A stretch of 64,000 bases of DNA from Alphaproteobacteria bacterium. Lineage in GTDB: Bacteria; Pseudomonadota; Alphaproteobacteria; Micavibrionales; Micavibrionaceae. Below, one piece after another: positions 26,101 through 34,358 of the stretch. Under the pieces are notes generated by a model. That model made no database searches. It saw only the letters and a program-made list of their open reading frames with translations, and was not told the origin of the DNA. Made by a program: the position numbers and the translations under genes. Position 1 is the first letter of the stretch. Each line of letters starts with the position of its first letter. The stretch is taken from positions 1 to 64,000 of the forward strand of contig JAJRSA010000037.1 in NCBI GenBank assembly GCA_024279035.1, written 5' to 3'.

Positions 26101-29100
26101 CATCACTTTCTGTGACTACTCCCGTCACAGAGAGCGTGAAATCTTCATTGGAATTAGGTGGAGGGGTGATAGTTAACGCAGAAATATCTTCTTCTAAGAC
26201 AACCCAAGATCCATCAACGGTGTCACTTCCATGGCTAAATTCTGTCCCTTCTGGAATATCGGATATAACGACAGAAAATTGTTCAGAGCCATCTTGATCA
26301 GCAAGGCTATGGCGAATATAGAGTTTAATCTCATTGTCTTCAAACCCTCTGGCCTCACGAACAGAAAAAGACCGTGGCGTATCTGCCACACCAGACACAG
26401 AGACTTTAAACTCTGTTTCACTAAAGACGCGATTGCCATCATTTTCTCTCGCATACGCACGAAATGTAAGATTAAGCTCTCCACTGAAATTTTCAGGCGG
26501 AATAAGTTGAGCGTCTTCCGCTTGGGCTTCATTATTAAAGCGCCAATGCCGTCCTCGCCCAATCGCACGTCCTGTTGTAAAGCTCCCCCCTTCAGGGATA
26601 TCTCGGACATCAAAATATAAGCGCTCCGACCCATCAAGATCGTTCAATGCGCCTCCAAAATCCATATCAATGGGGGTGTCTTCAATACCAAGCGTATCTT
26701 GTGCATAGACATTAGGCTTATCTGCAACGCCTTTGACATCAACTTTAAAACTCTGCGTATTGAGGGCGGTGTCTCCATTCTCATCTGTGGTTTCAACGCT
26801 GACTTTTAAATGAAAATCTTGATTGCTGTTATGGGGCGTCCGCAGTGTTAAATTTTCTAAATCTGCCTGTGTGAGACGGAGATCTCCGGTTGAATTGAGG
26901 TCTCCGTGAGAAAAGACCACGCCCTCAGGAATATCAGAGAGTGTAATTCCTGTAATGGATTCAGAGCCATCTTGATCCACAAGCCCAACATCAATGTTAA
27001 CGGAGATGTCTTGATCTTCATATCCAAATGATGTGGCTGTAATTTCTGCCTGATCAGCGACGGCCTCAACATGAACGCTAAAATTTTCTGTTGTGAGCGC
27101 AGTATCCCCATCATTTTCAGTCGCAAGGGCGCTGAGCGCCATATTAATCTCTCCACTAAAATGCTCAGGAGCGATGAAGGAGAGATAAGCTAAATCTTCT
27201 GCGCTAAATTGCCATACACCATCTCCTTGAGAGACACCCGCTGAAAACTGTGCACCATCGGGGACCTCTGTGATCTCATAGACCCAAGTTTCAGAGCCAT
27301 CTTGATCCCCTGATCCCACAGAAATATCAAGAGAAATGGCTTGATCTTCAGCGCCTGACGTATCCTCAATGCTCACAGTGGGCGTATCGGCAACACCTGT
27401 TATTTTAACGGCTTGGTATTGAACAGTATGGGCTGTGTCTCCATTCTCTTCTGTTGAGATTGCATCCACTTTAAGGATAATATCTTCGTTACTATTGGGA
27501 GGAGGGACAATTTGTAACCCCTCTAAATCTTCTGAAGATAATGTATAAGACCCATCCTGATTTAAATCTCCAGCGGTTAACACGGCGCCTTCTGGAATAC
27601 GGCTTAAAACAAAAGAAAGTGTTTCAGACCCATCTGTATCTGTGAGGTCTCCTGAGATATCAAGATCAATGGCTTGATCCTCAAACCCTCTGGCTGTTCT
27701 AAGTTCTAAAAGGGGTGTATCTGCGACTGCTTCTATTTGAATATTAAATGGCACAGAGTCAAAAGCCTGATCTCCATCGTTTTCTGTTGTGATCACAGTA
27801 AAGGTCAAGGAAATCGTTCCACTCATATTCGGAGGAGGCGTAAATGTGAGCTGGGAGAGTTCATCTTCTGTTAAGCTGTAAGTGCCATCTCCATTCTCTA
27901 GCCCTGCCGACAGCTGTGCGCCGTCGGGGATGTTTTCAATCACATATCCTAAAACTTCAGAGCCATCCGTATCAATCAATTCTCCTGATAATCCATGTCC
28001 AATCTCTATGCTGGTGTCTTCTTGCGTGATGATTGTATCCAAAGGAATTTCTGCCATTTTCATGTAAGAAAAACTCTGCATTAAAAAATCAGAGCTATCC
28101 ATGGGAATAAAGCGAGGATTAATATCCTCTACATTGCTGTAAGGATGCGCTTTAAAGATAAGCTTATTAAAGGCTTGATCCATGAAATTGATGTTTAATG
28201 TCTGATCGTCTGGTGCTGTAAAATCAATATGCCCGACTTCCTGCCCATCGCGATAAGCCGTCACCGTTCCATTTTCTATCCCGCCTGTCCAATCCTGAAA
28301 GAAGTAAGAAAATTGTGCCTTGGCATTCACAATTAAATCATCAAATTGTAAAATTAACTCTTCAGACACGCCAACATTTGGATCATACCCCGTCTCCGCA
28401 TCAATCCATGCATTGTCTGTATCTCCGCCAGCGCCAAATCCTTGGTCTCCCTGTACGCCTACATAGTCAAGATCTGCGTTTGTCAATGTCCCGTCTTCGT
28501 TCACATTCCGCGCGAGAACTTGAAATCCTTGATCTGTGCTACGGGCGTTTTCAGCGGTGATCTGGCCTTGCCCAATGGTATGCATTCCACCAAACTGAGC
28601 CGTTGCAATGGGGTGATCAGCAACGCCCGTCACATGAACCTCTAAGGGCACGGTTGTTGTTAAAGATTGCCCATCCGACTCTGTGCTTGTGACACTTAAA
28701 GAAAGAGTAAAATCTTCATTGCTATGTAACGGCGGTGTAATGGTAAGAGTCTCAAGATCTGAGAGTGTTAAATCATAAGAGCCATCAGGATTTTCTGTCC
28801 CTGCCGACACGATTGCCCCATCAGGAATATTAGAGAGGGTCACCAAGCTTAATGTTTCTGAGCCATCCTGATCGACAAGAGACGCTTGAATGTCTAGGGC
28901 AATCGCACTGTCTTCCCGTCCACTTGCAGAGGTCACACTCATATGAGGGGCATCGACAACAGGATCAATCACGACAGATAAAGAGAGGGTCTGTGTAGCT
29001 GTTTCTCCTGTCATCTCTGTGCTCACAGCACTCACATTCAGAGAAAAATCTCCACTATAATGCGCGGGCATAGAGAGGCTTAAATCATCTAAATCTTGCG

Positions 29101-29755
29101 CCGAGAGAATCCATAGGCCATGCCCTTGGTCAGATCCTGCAGAGAGAATCCCTCCCTCTGGCACATTTGAAATTTGAATATGGAGAGTCTCTTGCCCGTC
29201 TTGATCATTAAGGGCGGCTTCAATATGAAGAGCAATAGCGGTATCTTCCATACCTTGCACCAACTCAACAGACAAAGATGGGCTATCTGCTTGCGGAATA
29301 AAGGACGTCTCTTCTCCTGCAATAACAGCACTGTCTGGATCATCATGTGTCCCCGTCAAAGGAGGAGGAGCGTCTGCCCCTTGTCTTGTATTCAAATCTA
29401 CAGGAGAAACTGTATATACATCTTGAAACATATGAGAGGGGTGAATCGAGGAGGCATATTCTTCCCCAGAAAAAGAAAGATCTTCTTCACTATAATCCCC
29501 TCCAAGAAGATCACTCTGATACACGCCCGTCACGTCTTGTTCAAAATTCTCTTCATTCATTAGATAGGTCTGAACACTCTCACACCCTCCTTGTGTAATA
29601 TAGGAGTCAGAAAAAATATCCTTATCAAACCCAATCAGAAGTGTTTGGATATCCCCCCCAACCTCAAAGGCTTCAAACACCCGCCCATCAAGGCTATGTG
29701 TTCCCACATCCTGCAAAACGGTAAAAGAATCAAAACTGCTTTTCTCCACACTCAT
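23123..29755 (-). CDS. Giant repetitive surface protein, probable type I secreted adhesin
   Basis: The product has about 2210 residues from the ATG at 29755; a GTG at 29776 adds seven residues but sits against its own purine stretch. No Sec signal peptide. An acidic N-terminal region of some 155 residues precedes 16 repeats of about 110 residues with consensus [AS]D.P..-G.ED..I.L-L.D.DGSE.L-IP.G..FS-AG...GDG.W.L..-P..FSG (or NSNEDF)..L.V-E.DGD, typical of cadherin-like or Ig-like modules of bacterial adhesins. The Asp-rich loops suggest calcium binding. Repeat 3 carries an inserted domain of about 190 residues. The last 60 residues are Ser/Glu/Asn-rich and end DSLSDGGLFS, without RTX nonapeptides. 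A type I secretion set starts 5 kb away, making it the likely exporter (inference). Confidence 0.9.
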   Translation of the reverse strand: MSVEKSSFDSFTVLQDVGTHSLDGRVFEAFEVGGDIQTLLIGFDKDIFSDSYITQGGCESVQTYLMNEENFEQDVTGVYQSDLLGGDYSEEDLSFSGEEYASSIHPSHMFQDVYTVSPVDLNTRQGADAPPPLTGTHDDPDSAVIAGEETSFIPQADSPSLSVELVQGMEDTAIALHIEAALNDQDGQETLHIQISNVPEGGILSAGSDQGHGLWILSAQDLDDLSLSMPAHYSGDFSLNVSAVSTEMTGETATQTLSLSVVIDPVVDAPHMSVTSASGREDSAIALDIQASLVDQDGSETLSLVTLSNIPDGAIVSAGTENPDGSYDLTLSDLETLTITPPLHSNEDFTLSLSVTSTESDGQSLTTTVPLEVHVTGVADHPIATAQFGGMHTIGQGQITAENARSTDQGFQVLARNVNEDGTLTNADLDYVGVQGDQGFGAGGDTDNAWIDAETGYDPNVGVSEELILQFDDLIVNAKAQFSYFFQDWTGGIENGTVTAYRDGQEVGHIDFTAPDDQTLNINFMDQAFNKLIFKAHPYSNVEDINPRFIPMDSSDFLMQSFSYMKMAEIPLDTIITQEDTSIEIGHGLSGELIDTDGSEVLGYVIENIPDGAQLSAGLENGDGTYSLTEDELSQLTFTPPPNMSGTISLTFTVITTENDGDQAFDSVPFNIQIEAVADTPLLELRTARGFEDQAIDLDISGDLTDTDGSETLSFVLSRIPEGAVLTAGDLNQDGSYTLSSEDLEGLQIVPPPNSNEDIILKVDAISTEENGDTAHTVQYQAVKITGVADTPTVSIEDTSGAEDQAISLDISVGSGDQDGSETWVYEITEVPDGAQFSAGVSQGDGVWQFSAEDLAYLSFIAPEHFSGEINMALSALATENDGDTALTTENFSVHVEAVADQAEITATSFGYEDQDISVNIDVGLVDQDGSESITGITLSDIPEGVVFSHGDLNSTGDLRLTQADLENLTLRTPHNSNQDFHLKVSVETTDENGDTALNTQSFKVDVKGVADKPNVYAQDTLGIEDTPIDMDFGGALNDLDGSERLYFDVRDIPEGGSFTTGRAIGRGRHWRFNNEAQAEDAQLIPPENFSGELNLTFRAYARENDGNRVFSETEFKVSVSGVADTPRSFSVREARGFEDNEIKLYIRHSLADQDGSEQFSVVISDIPEGTEFSHGSDTVDGSWVVLEEDISALTITPPPNSNEDFTLSVTGVVTESDGDIFTFETSLDLPVFVRGVADRPELDLSDRVGYEDTPLDLELGAYLTDLDGSENLSVVISNIPDGVVLSPSGTYISAGTYSYSAQDAQHITLIPPTDFSGEILLDIRAVAQENDGDRDVFNTQLSVEIEAIADAPHISGGASGLEDTALSLDININTTDSDGSETIGNSILIEHIPEGAELSAGINNGDGSYLLTQDELLNLKITPPEHSNENFTLRVTATAVDINGDTQNSTQALTVNITGDADAPELTVSDTSALGGHDIPLDIHGSMVDTDASEMLYYILSEVPEIYQVSHGIYGGSGRWIVQAEDIENVSLNPLTYDPAEFQIQVTAVTVENDGDIAHTNLPLTVQIMAVSGDGGLPPMPEISDAPSFSRTIGDSTDEDTQIDVDGTVYYSDGGQLSFLITDIPEGVEPNLGFYDLEGGLIVPLEQIGDLRFEPVDDFAGDLQMTYTAIQIQSGLLPNSATKVADIHLEAVADAPLIHVSPMSGEEDTQISIPISVLTSDQDGSEFITETVTIENVPEGAFLSDGLDHGNGVWMVPISALAGLTFTPPAHAHGTYELTLTATSEETSNSDQAHSSQTIRVTVNAVADQATLEISAEQGMEDQWMDLNINTHFVDQDGSESMSIILSGLPEEARLSAGLNNGDGSWTLQPEDTTGLQIHAPDDFAGLIEAQVTVNTIEANGNVAITSQALSLNFEGVSDGVTLDATTAYIGQEDHAIPIILNADTLDRDGSETLEVIFSSFPEGSSFSLGALLEDGRWMITGESINQAHFIPPEHFSGEIELNVHVDSIDSGGDRSGVDLTQILSITAIADTPQLDIQTTEYEAQSGEIILLEISTGLTDQDGSEHLSVNISDVPDEVSFSAGENQGQGVWLFEDVSLESLELHTQENFTGDFTLTLQATATEILNGDSSSSDEFELFFLLNPPPSLETRSTESSSNSSENWLDSVEDTQGEEYRQENNELEVDVNPSLNEGLESNVSQDSLSDGGLFS
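23330..29290 (-). repeat. Array of 16 protein-coding repeats in the giant gene
   Basis: Sixteen units of about 330 bases. Repeats 1-10 alternate in their fifth strand: odd ones read (F/M/Y)SG(E/D/T) and even ones SN(E/Q)(D/N). The segment joining a unit to the next also alternates for most units: even units end in (T/K/R)GV-AD, several odd ones in EA(V/I)-AD. Units 11-16 break this order. The nucleotide copies have diverged, so this is an old array. Confidence 0.85.
28040..28620 (-). other. Inserted non-repeat domain within repeat 3 of the giant protein
   Basis: About 190 residues between the ADHP start of repeat 3 and its TQEDTSIEI continuation. It has GFQVLARNVNEDGTL, then LDYVGVQGDQGFGAGGDTDN, LILQFDDLIVNAKAQFSYFF and GTVTAYRDGQEVGHIDF. 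The strand-rich, Gly/Asp-loop pattern suggests a lectin-like or jelly-roll beta sandwich, perhaps the ligand-binding head of the adhesin. The fold is inferred from pattern only. Confidence 0.55.
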
Positions 29756-29794
29756 ACCAGAAAGTGTCTGGTACACCCCTTCGTCTCACAAGAG

Positions 29795-29814
29795 AGGCAT
29801 GCAGGAGGATGCCT
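29795..29814 (-). promoter_or_regulatory. Hairpin with CCUCCU loop in the leader of the giant gene
   Basis: On the transcript strand AGGCAT and ATGCCT form a perfect 6-bp stem with loop CCTCCTGC. The loop is complementary to Shine-Dalgarno-type sequence, and a GAAGGGG lies about 15 bases downstream, ahead of the possible starts. Translation control is possible but unproven. Confidence 0.4.
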
Positions 29815-29864
29815 GATTCTGTGTTGTTTAATGTGTGCTGATAGTAGAAAAACACGAGACTCAA

Positions 29865-29955
29865 TGGCGGTGACGGAGGGATTCGAACCCTCGGTACGCT
29901 ATAAACGTACACACGCTTTCCAAGCGTGCGCCTTAAGCCACTCGGCCACGTCACC
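29865..29955 (-). tRNA. tRNA-Ser (anticodon GGA)
   Basis: A class II tRNA of 91 bases including encoded CCA. The acceptor arm is GGTGACG/CGTCACC, the D arm follows TGGCCGAGTGG, and the anticodon stem is CACGC/GCGTG with loop TTGGAAA (GGA at 34-36). A long variable arm GTACGTTTATAGCGTAC precedes the T arm GGGTTCGAATCCC. It is upstream of, and on the same strand as, the giant gene, 110 bases from its likely start, with no clear terminator between. Confidence 0.97.
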
Positions 29956-30075
29956 ATTGAAGGCTCTATATCTAGAGATTTATGCTGAAAATTCAAGAAG
30001 AGTTTTTATAGGCATTTTTTTCATTGAAAAAAACTGATATACTTATTTTTGTTTAATCCTTGGAAGGGGCGGAAT

Positions 30076-30465
30076 ATGAAGTCTTTTATTATGTTTACAC
30101 TATTCTTGATTGCTCTTGTGCTTGGGCATGATGCATGGGTGTCTTACGAGTCTGAGATGCCTTTTGCTTTGAGTGATTTCGGATGGGTTTTGACAACCTA
30201 TATTTCAGACTCTGAAGAATTTCTTGTCAAGACGATGATGGAGTACAATCAGGAAGAGCGTATGGGATATATTGGGATGCTTTTAAAACTTGAAACGGTC
30301 TGGGTTGTTTCTATTTTTATGGGATTTTTCATTGTGTTGGGGCTATTTTGTAAGCTCTCGGATGGACTTGGGGATCTTAGTTTACCGAGTTTTGGAAGCT
30401 CTAAAAAAACGCCTTCGCTCAAGAAACGGGATAGAGAGAAAAAACTTAAATATAAGATGAAATAG
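30076..30465 (+). CDS. Membrane protein of unknown function
   Basis: The product has 129 residues. The ATG at 30076 follows GGAAGGGGCGGA; a TTG at 30049 opens the frame earlier but would absorb the ribosome site. Two hydrophobic segments (SFIMFTLFLIALVLG at 3-18 and VWVVSIFMGFFIVLGLFC at about 76-95) flank an acidic loop, and the C-terminus is strongly basic (KKRDREKKLKYKMK), probably cytoplasmic. No family recognised. The 3' end overlaps the convergent hydrolase by 20 bases. Confidence 0.6.
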   Translation: MKSFIMFTLFLIALVLGHDAWVSYESEMPFALSDFGWVLTTYISDSEEFLVKTMMEYNQEERMGYIGMLLKLETVWVVSIFMGFFIVLGLFCKLSDGLGDLSLPSFGSSKKTPSLKKRDREKKLKYKMK

Positions 30466-31219
30466 TCACTCTGTTAATAGAGTGTCCTATTAACTCAAGA
30501 TCTTGGGGGCGAGAGAGGCTATGATCTCCGTCTTTGAGAATTACCACCTCCACATGCAATGAGGTAAGTTGGTCTTGGATTTTCAAGGCTTTTGTCCAAG
30601 GCACAGAGGTATCTAATTTACTTTGGAGCAAAATAACAGGGCACTTTATTTCAATAGGCGCGTGGAGGATGCTTTGGGAGACTCCATCTTCAATGAGGGC
30701 TTTTGTTATAATGTAAGGCTCATCGCTGTATTCATTGGGGAGATCTACATAGCCTTTTTCTTTGAGGTCTTGGCGCATCGTTTCAGAAAAATGGTCTTCG
30801 ACGAGATCTTTCGTGAAGTCAGGTGCAGCAGAAATTCCGATGAGGCCTTTCAATCTTTCTCCTAAACTGTGAGCACAGAGCAGAGAAATCCATCCTCCCA
30901 TAGAAGACCCAACAAGAATGATCTCTCTTTGATCGGTAAGGTCATTTAAGAAGGTGTGCGTGTCTTGTCTCCAAGAGCTAATTGTTCCGTCTTCAAAGTT
31001 TCCTTCAGAGCCCCCATGTCCCATATAGTCGAAACGAAGAGAGCCATACCCATTTTGTAGAGCATGCTCTTCTAGAAAAATCGCTTTTGTGCCCTGCATG
31101 TTTGAGCGAAAACCTCCACAAAAAACAATCATAGGGCGGGAGATGTCTCCTTTTTTTTTGACGTAGGCGAGTTTTGTTTCTGTTTTATTGTGATAGACTG
31201 TGTGCATCTGAATGGTCAT
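30446..31219 (-). CDS. Alpha/beta hydrolase (serine esterase)
   Basis: The product has 257 residues, one catalytic domain. The oxyanion region is MIVFCGGFRSNMQGTKA, the substrate-side motif SLRFDYMGHGGSEG, the nucleophile ILVGSSMGGWISLL, the acid in SKLDTSVPW and the base in DGDHSLSRPQD. It resembles the ABHD10-like thioesterase/esterase group. The N-terminal HTVYHNKTETKLAYVKKKG is short, so it is cytoplasmic. Substrate unknown. Confidence 0.8.
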   Translation of the reverse strand: MTIQMHTVYHNKTETKLAYVKKKGDISRPMIVFCGGFRSNMQGTKAIFLEEHALQNGYGSLRFDYMGHGGSEGNFEDGTISSWRQDTHTFLNDLTDQREIILVGSSMGGWISLLCAHSLGERLKGLIGISAAPDFTKDLVEDHFSETMRQDLKEKGYVDLPNEYSDEPYIITKALIEDGVSQSILHAPIEIKCPVILLQSKLDTSVPWTKALKIQDQLTSLHVEVVILKDGDHSLSRPQDLELIGHSINRVTISSYI

Positions 31220-31283
31220 GGTTTAACTCCTTCTCTCAAAGTGGTAGATGGTAATCTCATAAATATCAAGGATCTAAACGCTT

Positions 31284-32423
31284 ATGCAAAATAGAACAAC
31301 CCCTGTTGTCATGCAAATTATCCCCGAGCTTGGCTCAGGAGGAGCGGAGCAAGGATGTATTGATATTGCCGATGAGCTTGTAAAGGCAGGAGCTCATGCC
31401 ATTGTGGTCTCTCATGGAGGGTTTCGCCTTCATGATTTGGCCCGTACTGGCGCAACCCATATAGATTTGCCAGTGCACTCCAAGAATCCCATGACAATGT
31501 GGCGCAACACACACAGGATTCGTCGTATTATTAGGGAACATAATGTAGACATCGTCCATGTGCGAAGCCGTGCGCCAGCGTGGAGTGCGTTGAAGGCGTG
31601 TGAACATACAAAGGCACATTTTATGACAACCTGTCATAACCCATATAATTTCCACAATAATGCTAAAAAATTCTATAATTCTGCCATGATAAAGGGAGAG
31701 CGTGTCATTGCGATTTCAAACTATGTGGCGCAATATATGCACGAACATTATGGATTAGATGAAGGCACCATGCGTTTAATTCCGCGAGGTATTCCCATGG
31801 ATCGCTTTCATCCTTCTCTTGTGACGTCAGAACGTTTGGTAAAATTGACTCGGGAATGGCGTATTCCTGAAGGAAAAAATATTGTCATGTTGCCGGGGCG
31901 TTTAACACGCTGGAAAGGGCATCATGATTTTATTGAGGCACTTTCTTTTCTGAAACGGAAAGATACGTTCGGGCTGATCATTGGATCGGATCAAGGACGT
32001 TCAGAATATCGCACAGAGCTTGAAGAGTTTATCAAAGAGAAGGGGCTAGAAAGCAGTGTGCGTATGGTTGATCATTGTAGTGACCTTCCTGCGGCGTATA
32101 TGTTAGCAACAGTGGTGGTGAGTGCCTCAAAGAATCCAGAAGGCTTTGGACGTATTGCTGTGGAAGCCCAAGCCATGGGGCGTCCTATTATTGCCACTAA
32201 CCATGGTGGCTCAATGGAAACTATTTTACATGGGGAGACAGGATGGCTTGTGCCTCCAAGTAACCCAAGGCGTTTGGCGCAAGCCATAGAAGAGGCTTTG
32301 TCTCTGACGCCCGAACAACGCGCTGTTCTGGCCACCCATGCGATGCATCACGTCGCGCAGAACTTTACCAAAGATCTGATGGCTAGTCGAACGTTGGATG
32401 TGTATGCGGAGTTATTGAGGTAA
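31284..32423 (+). CDS. Glycosyltransferase, GT4 family
   Basis: The product has 379 residues, GT-B fold. The N-terminal domain has IIPELGSGGAEQGCIDIADE and the middle RGIPMDRFHP. The donor-binding domain has PGRLTRWKGHHDFIEAL and the E(x7)E motif region NPEGFGRIAVEAQAMGRPIIATNHGG. It transfers a sugar from a nucleotide donor, probably to a lipopolysaccharide core or other surface glycan. It stands alone between a divergent hydrolase and a repeat element; the acceptor cannot be named. Confidence 0.88.
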   Translation: MQNRTTPVVMQIIPELGSGGAEQGCIDIADELVKAGAHAIVVSHGGFRLHDLARTGATHIDLPVHSKNPMTMWRNTHRIRRIIREHNVDIVHVRSRAPAWSALKACEHTKAHFMTTCHNPYNFHNNAKKFYNSAMIKGERVIAISNYVAQYMHEHYGLDEGTMRLIPRGIPMDRFHPSLVTSERLVKLTREWRIPEGKNIVMLPGRLTRWKGHHDFIEALSFLKRKDTFGLIIGSDQGRSEYRTELEEFIKEKGLESSVRMVDHCSDLPAAYMLATVVVSASKNPEGFGRIAVEAQAMGRPIIATNHGGSMETILHGETGWLVPPSNPRRLAQAIEEALSLTPEQRAVLATHAMHHVAQNFTKDLMASRTLDVYAELLR

Positions 32424-32432
32424 GTATTTTGC

Positions 32433-32591
32433 ATTAAGAATAAGACATTCTTCCCTCAAAATACGTCATTCCTGCGAAGGCAGGACGCCACTCTTTCGTT
32501 ATAACGGCAGTGGATTTGCCACTGACATGTGGATCCCCGATGATAGACATGCTCTGCATGTCCTCGGGGATGACAGTGCCTTATTCTTAAT
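32433..32591. repeat. Composite palindromic element, copy 3 (core type B)
   Basis: The outer ends ATTAAGAATAAGACA (32433-32447) and TGCCTTATTCTTAAT (32577-32591) match those of copy 1. The core differs from copy 1 and matches copy 2: GTCATTCCTGCGAAGGCAGG at the left and CCTCGGGGATGACA at the right, with an inner GACATGCTCTGCATGTC palindrome. It fills the space between two convergent genes. Confidence 0.85.
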
Positions 32592-32610
32592 GCAAGTGAC
32601 TATAGATTTT

Positions 32611-34278
32611 CTACAGCCCAGAAATTTGTTTATCGCTTGGCCAGCTGACTTTCCATCCTAATTTGATGCCTTTTTTGGCTTTGCTGGGGAGAGTTATTGT
32701 CCATCGCATTAAGCCTTTGATCTTATCGGCATCCATTTCATAGCCTGCGCTTGTGACATTTTTTAAGAGCGTGACTTCAATGTCTTTATTTTGACTGGCA
32801 GGGGTGTTTTGTAAAACGACAATATCGATTGGATCTTTATGAAGGTTGGTGATTTCTGTGAGGAAATGGCGTTCAAGGACAGAGTCTCTGCCAATCAAAC
32901 CTTCTTCACTTCTTTCATCTTTGAGCGCCCGACGGACGACAGATACATTGTCATCAATCCCAAAGGCAAGGTTTTGTTCTTCTTGAGGACGGAGAAGAGG
33001 CATGTACATTTGTCCAACATAAGCACCATCTCGAAATAAGTTGACCTGTCCTGCGAGAATAGGAGCATCCCCTAAAAGTTTGGCGCGGCTCACAAGCATG
33101 GCTTGACGGCTGAGTTGAGGTTTTATTTCTATATGAAGTTTATTCTCAGTTTTGAAGTTTCCAACCAAAAGCTTGCTTTCTGATCCATCCGCTAAAACGG
33201 TGCTTGGCCCTGTAATCTTATATTCACTGATGAACCCCCCTGTGTTTATTGTGGCTTGTACCATCACAGCTTGTTTTTTAGGAGCGTTAGCAAGAGAATC
33301 CATGGCTATATTTGTTTCCATCACAGATCCTAAAATTGAAGATCTGGAAACTGTATTAGAGGCTATTAGATTAAAGTTATTCCCATCCCCATAAGTTGAA
33401 AAATTCACCCACATAGATCCAAGATCTGCTTGACTTGCTCCACGGTGAGGTTGAGCGGTCGAGAGCGTTAAGCTAACATTGTTCCAATCCTCTCCTGTAT
33501 TCTGACGCACAGCCCCATATAAAACGAGGTTTAAATCTTCAGTTTGAGTGTCTAGGCGTGCATCATAGAGAGGAGTCCATGAGGCGTTGGGCACTTGATA
33601 GTCCAAGCGCAAAGTTAATGTTGTGGCACGGTCTGACTCAAAGGGAACAGTTACTTGGTATGTAGCACGTTGCCCTGTTCTCAGCTGGCTCATTTCCCGT
33701 TGTATTTTTTGCTCTTGTTTTGTCAGGGTGCGAAGTTGAATATTGTAGGCAATATCTTGCTTTAAAAGCGCGGACATTTCTGTATGGAGCGCTTTTGCAG
33801 CAGATCCCCATGTCTCTGGTTTTAAATTGACTTGAGCAATGTCTTCATTTTCTCTCAAGACGGCATTTTTCCCTAAATTCGTCAGAAATGTTTTTTGTAT
33901 GGCAATGGCTTGTTTTTCAGCCTGAATAAGTTTCTTTTGATCTTGGATAGAGTCAAGTTCAGCATTGAGCGCTTTTTCGCGGGGAGGGGTCAAATCTGCT
34001 TCAATTACGCGTTTATGGGTTAACGCCCCAAGCGTGACTGTCCCAGAGGCTTCTCCTTTTGCACGCAAGGAATCTGTGAGCATACTCACAGGAAGCCCTT
34101 TAAAGATAAGCGTATGAGATCCTTTAGGAATATCAATATCTGTTGAACGTGTGAGTTGCGCTCTGTTTGTATAGACTGTGGCAGCAATAAGAGAGCTCTC
34201 TACAGTGATCTCTTTAGCGAAAGCAGGATAAGAAAAAACAGCAGAAACCAAAAACAAGAAGGAGAAAGAGCGAAACAT
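32611..34278 (-). CDS. MuiA-type (DUF4139) exported protein
   Basis: The product has 555 residues. A signal peptide (SFSFLFLVSAVFSYPAFA) leads to the N-terminal domain with VESSLIAATVYTNRAQLTR and GSHTLIFKGLP, typical of the mucoidy inhibitor MuiA family. A coiled-coil segment rich in K/E/Q spans about 95-210. The C-terminal DUF4139 region has YQVPNASWTPLYDARL, RQNTGEDWNNVSLTLSTAQP and the final WTITLPSKAKKGIKLGWKVSWP. The family is periplasmic and its biochemical role is not settled. It is monocistronic. Confidence 0.85.
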   Translation of the reverse strand: MFRSFSFLFLVSAVFSYPAFAKEITVESSLIAATVYTNRAQLTRSTDIDIPKGSHTLIFKGLPVSMLTDSLRAKGEASGTVTLGALTHKRVIEADLTPPREKALNAELDSIQDQKKLIQAEKQAIAIQKTFLTNLGKNAVLRENEDIAQVNLKPETWGSAAKALHTEMSALLKQDIAYNIQLRTLTKQEQKIQREMSQLRTGQRATYQVTVPFESDRATTLTLRLDYQVPNASWTPLYDARLDTQTEDLNLVLYGAVRQNTGEDWNNVSLTLSTAQPHRGASQADLGSMWVNFSTYGDGNNFNLIASNTVSRSSILGSVMETNIAMDSLANAPKKQAVMVQATINTGGFISEYKITGPSTVLADGSESKLLVGNFKTENKLHIEIKPQLSRQAMLVSRAKLLGDAPILAGQVNLFRDGAYVGQMYMPLLRPQEEQNLAFGIDDNVSVVRRALKDERSEEGLIGRDSVLERHFLTEITNLHKDPIDIVVLQNTPASQNKDIEVTLLKNVTSAGYEMDADKIKGLMRWTITLPSKAKKGIKLGWKVSWPSDKQISGL

Positions 34279-34358
34279 ATGTGGTATCCTTTTGTAGAAA
34301 TTGAGAAGCTTTTATTCTATCACAGGGCTCATAACTTTAAAATGCCAAAGGAAAAACT

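Noticed and set aside
24054-28645. Many long frames on the plus strand opposite the giant gene
   Set aside because: They follow from the biased codon use of the repeats. None has a ribosome site or recognisable product.
23330-29290. Regular repeats that could suggest a CRISPR array
   Set aside because: The period of about 330 bases, coding continuity and divergence between copies show protein repeats; no short direct repeats with spacers were seen anywhere in the window.
29776-29864. Hairpin before the giant gene as a rho-independent terminator for tRNA-Ser
   Set aside because: The stem is only six base pairs and is followed by CTCTTG, not a T-run.
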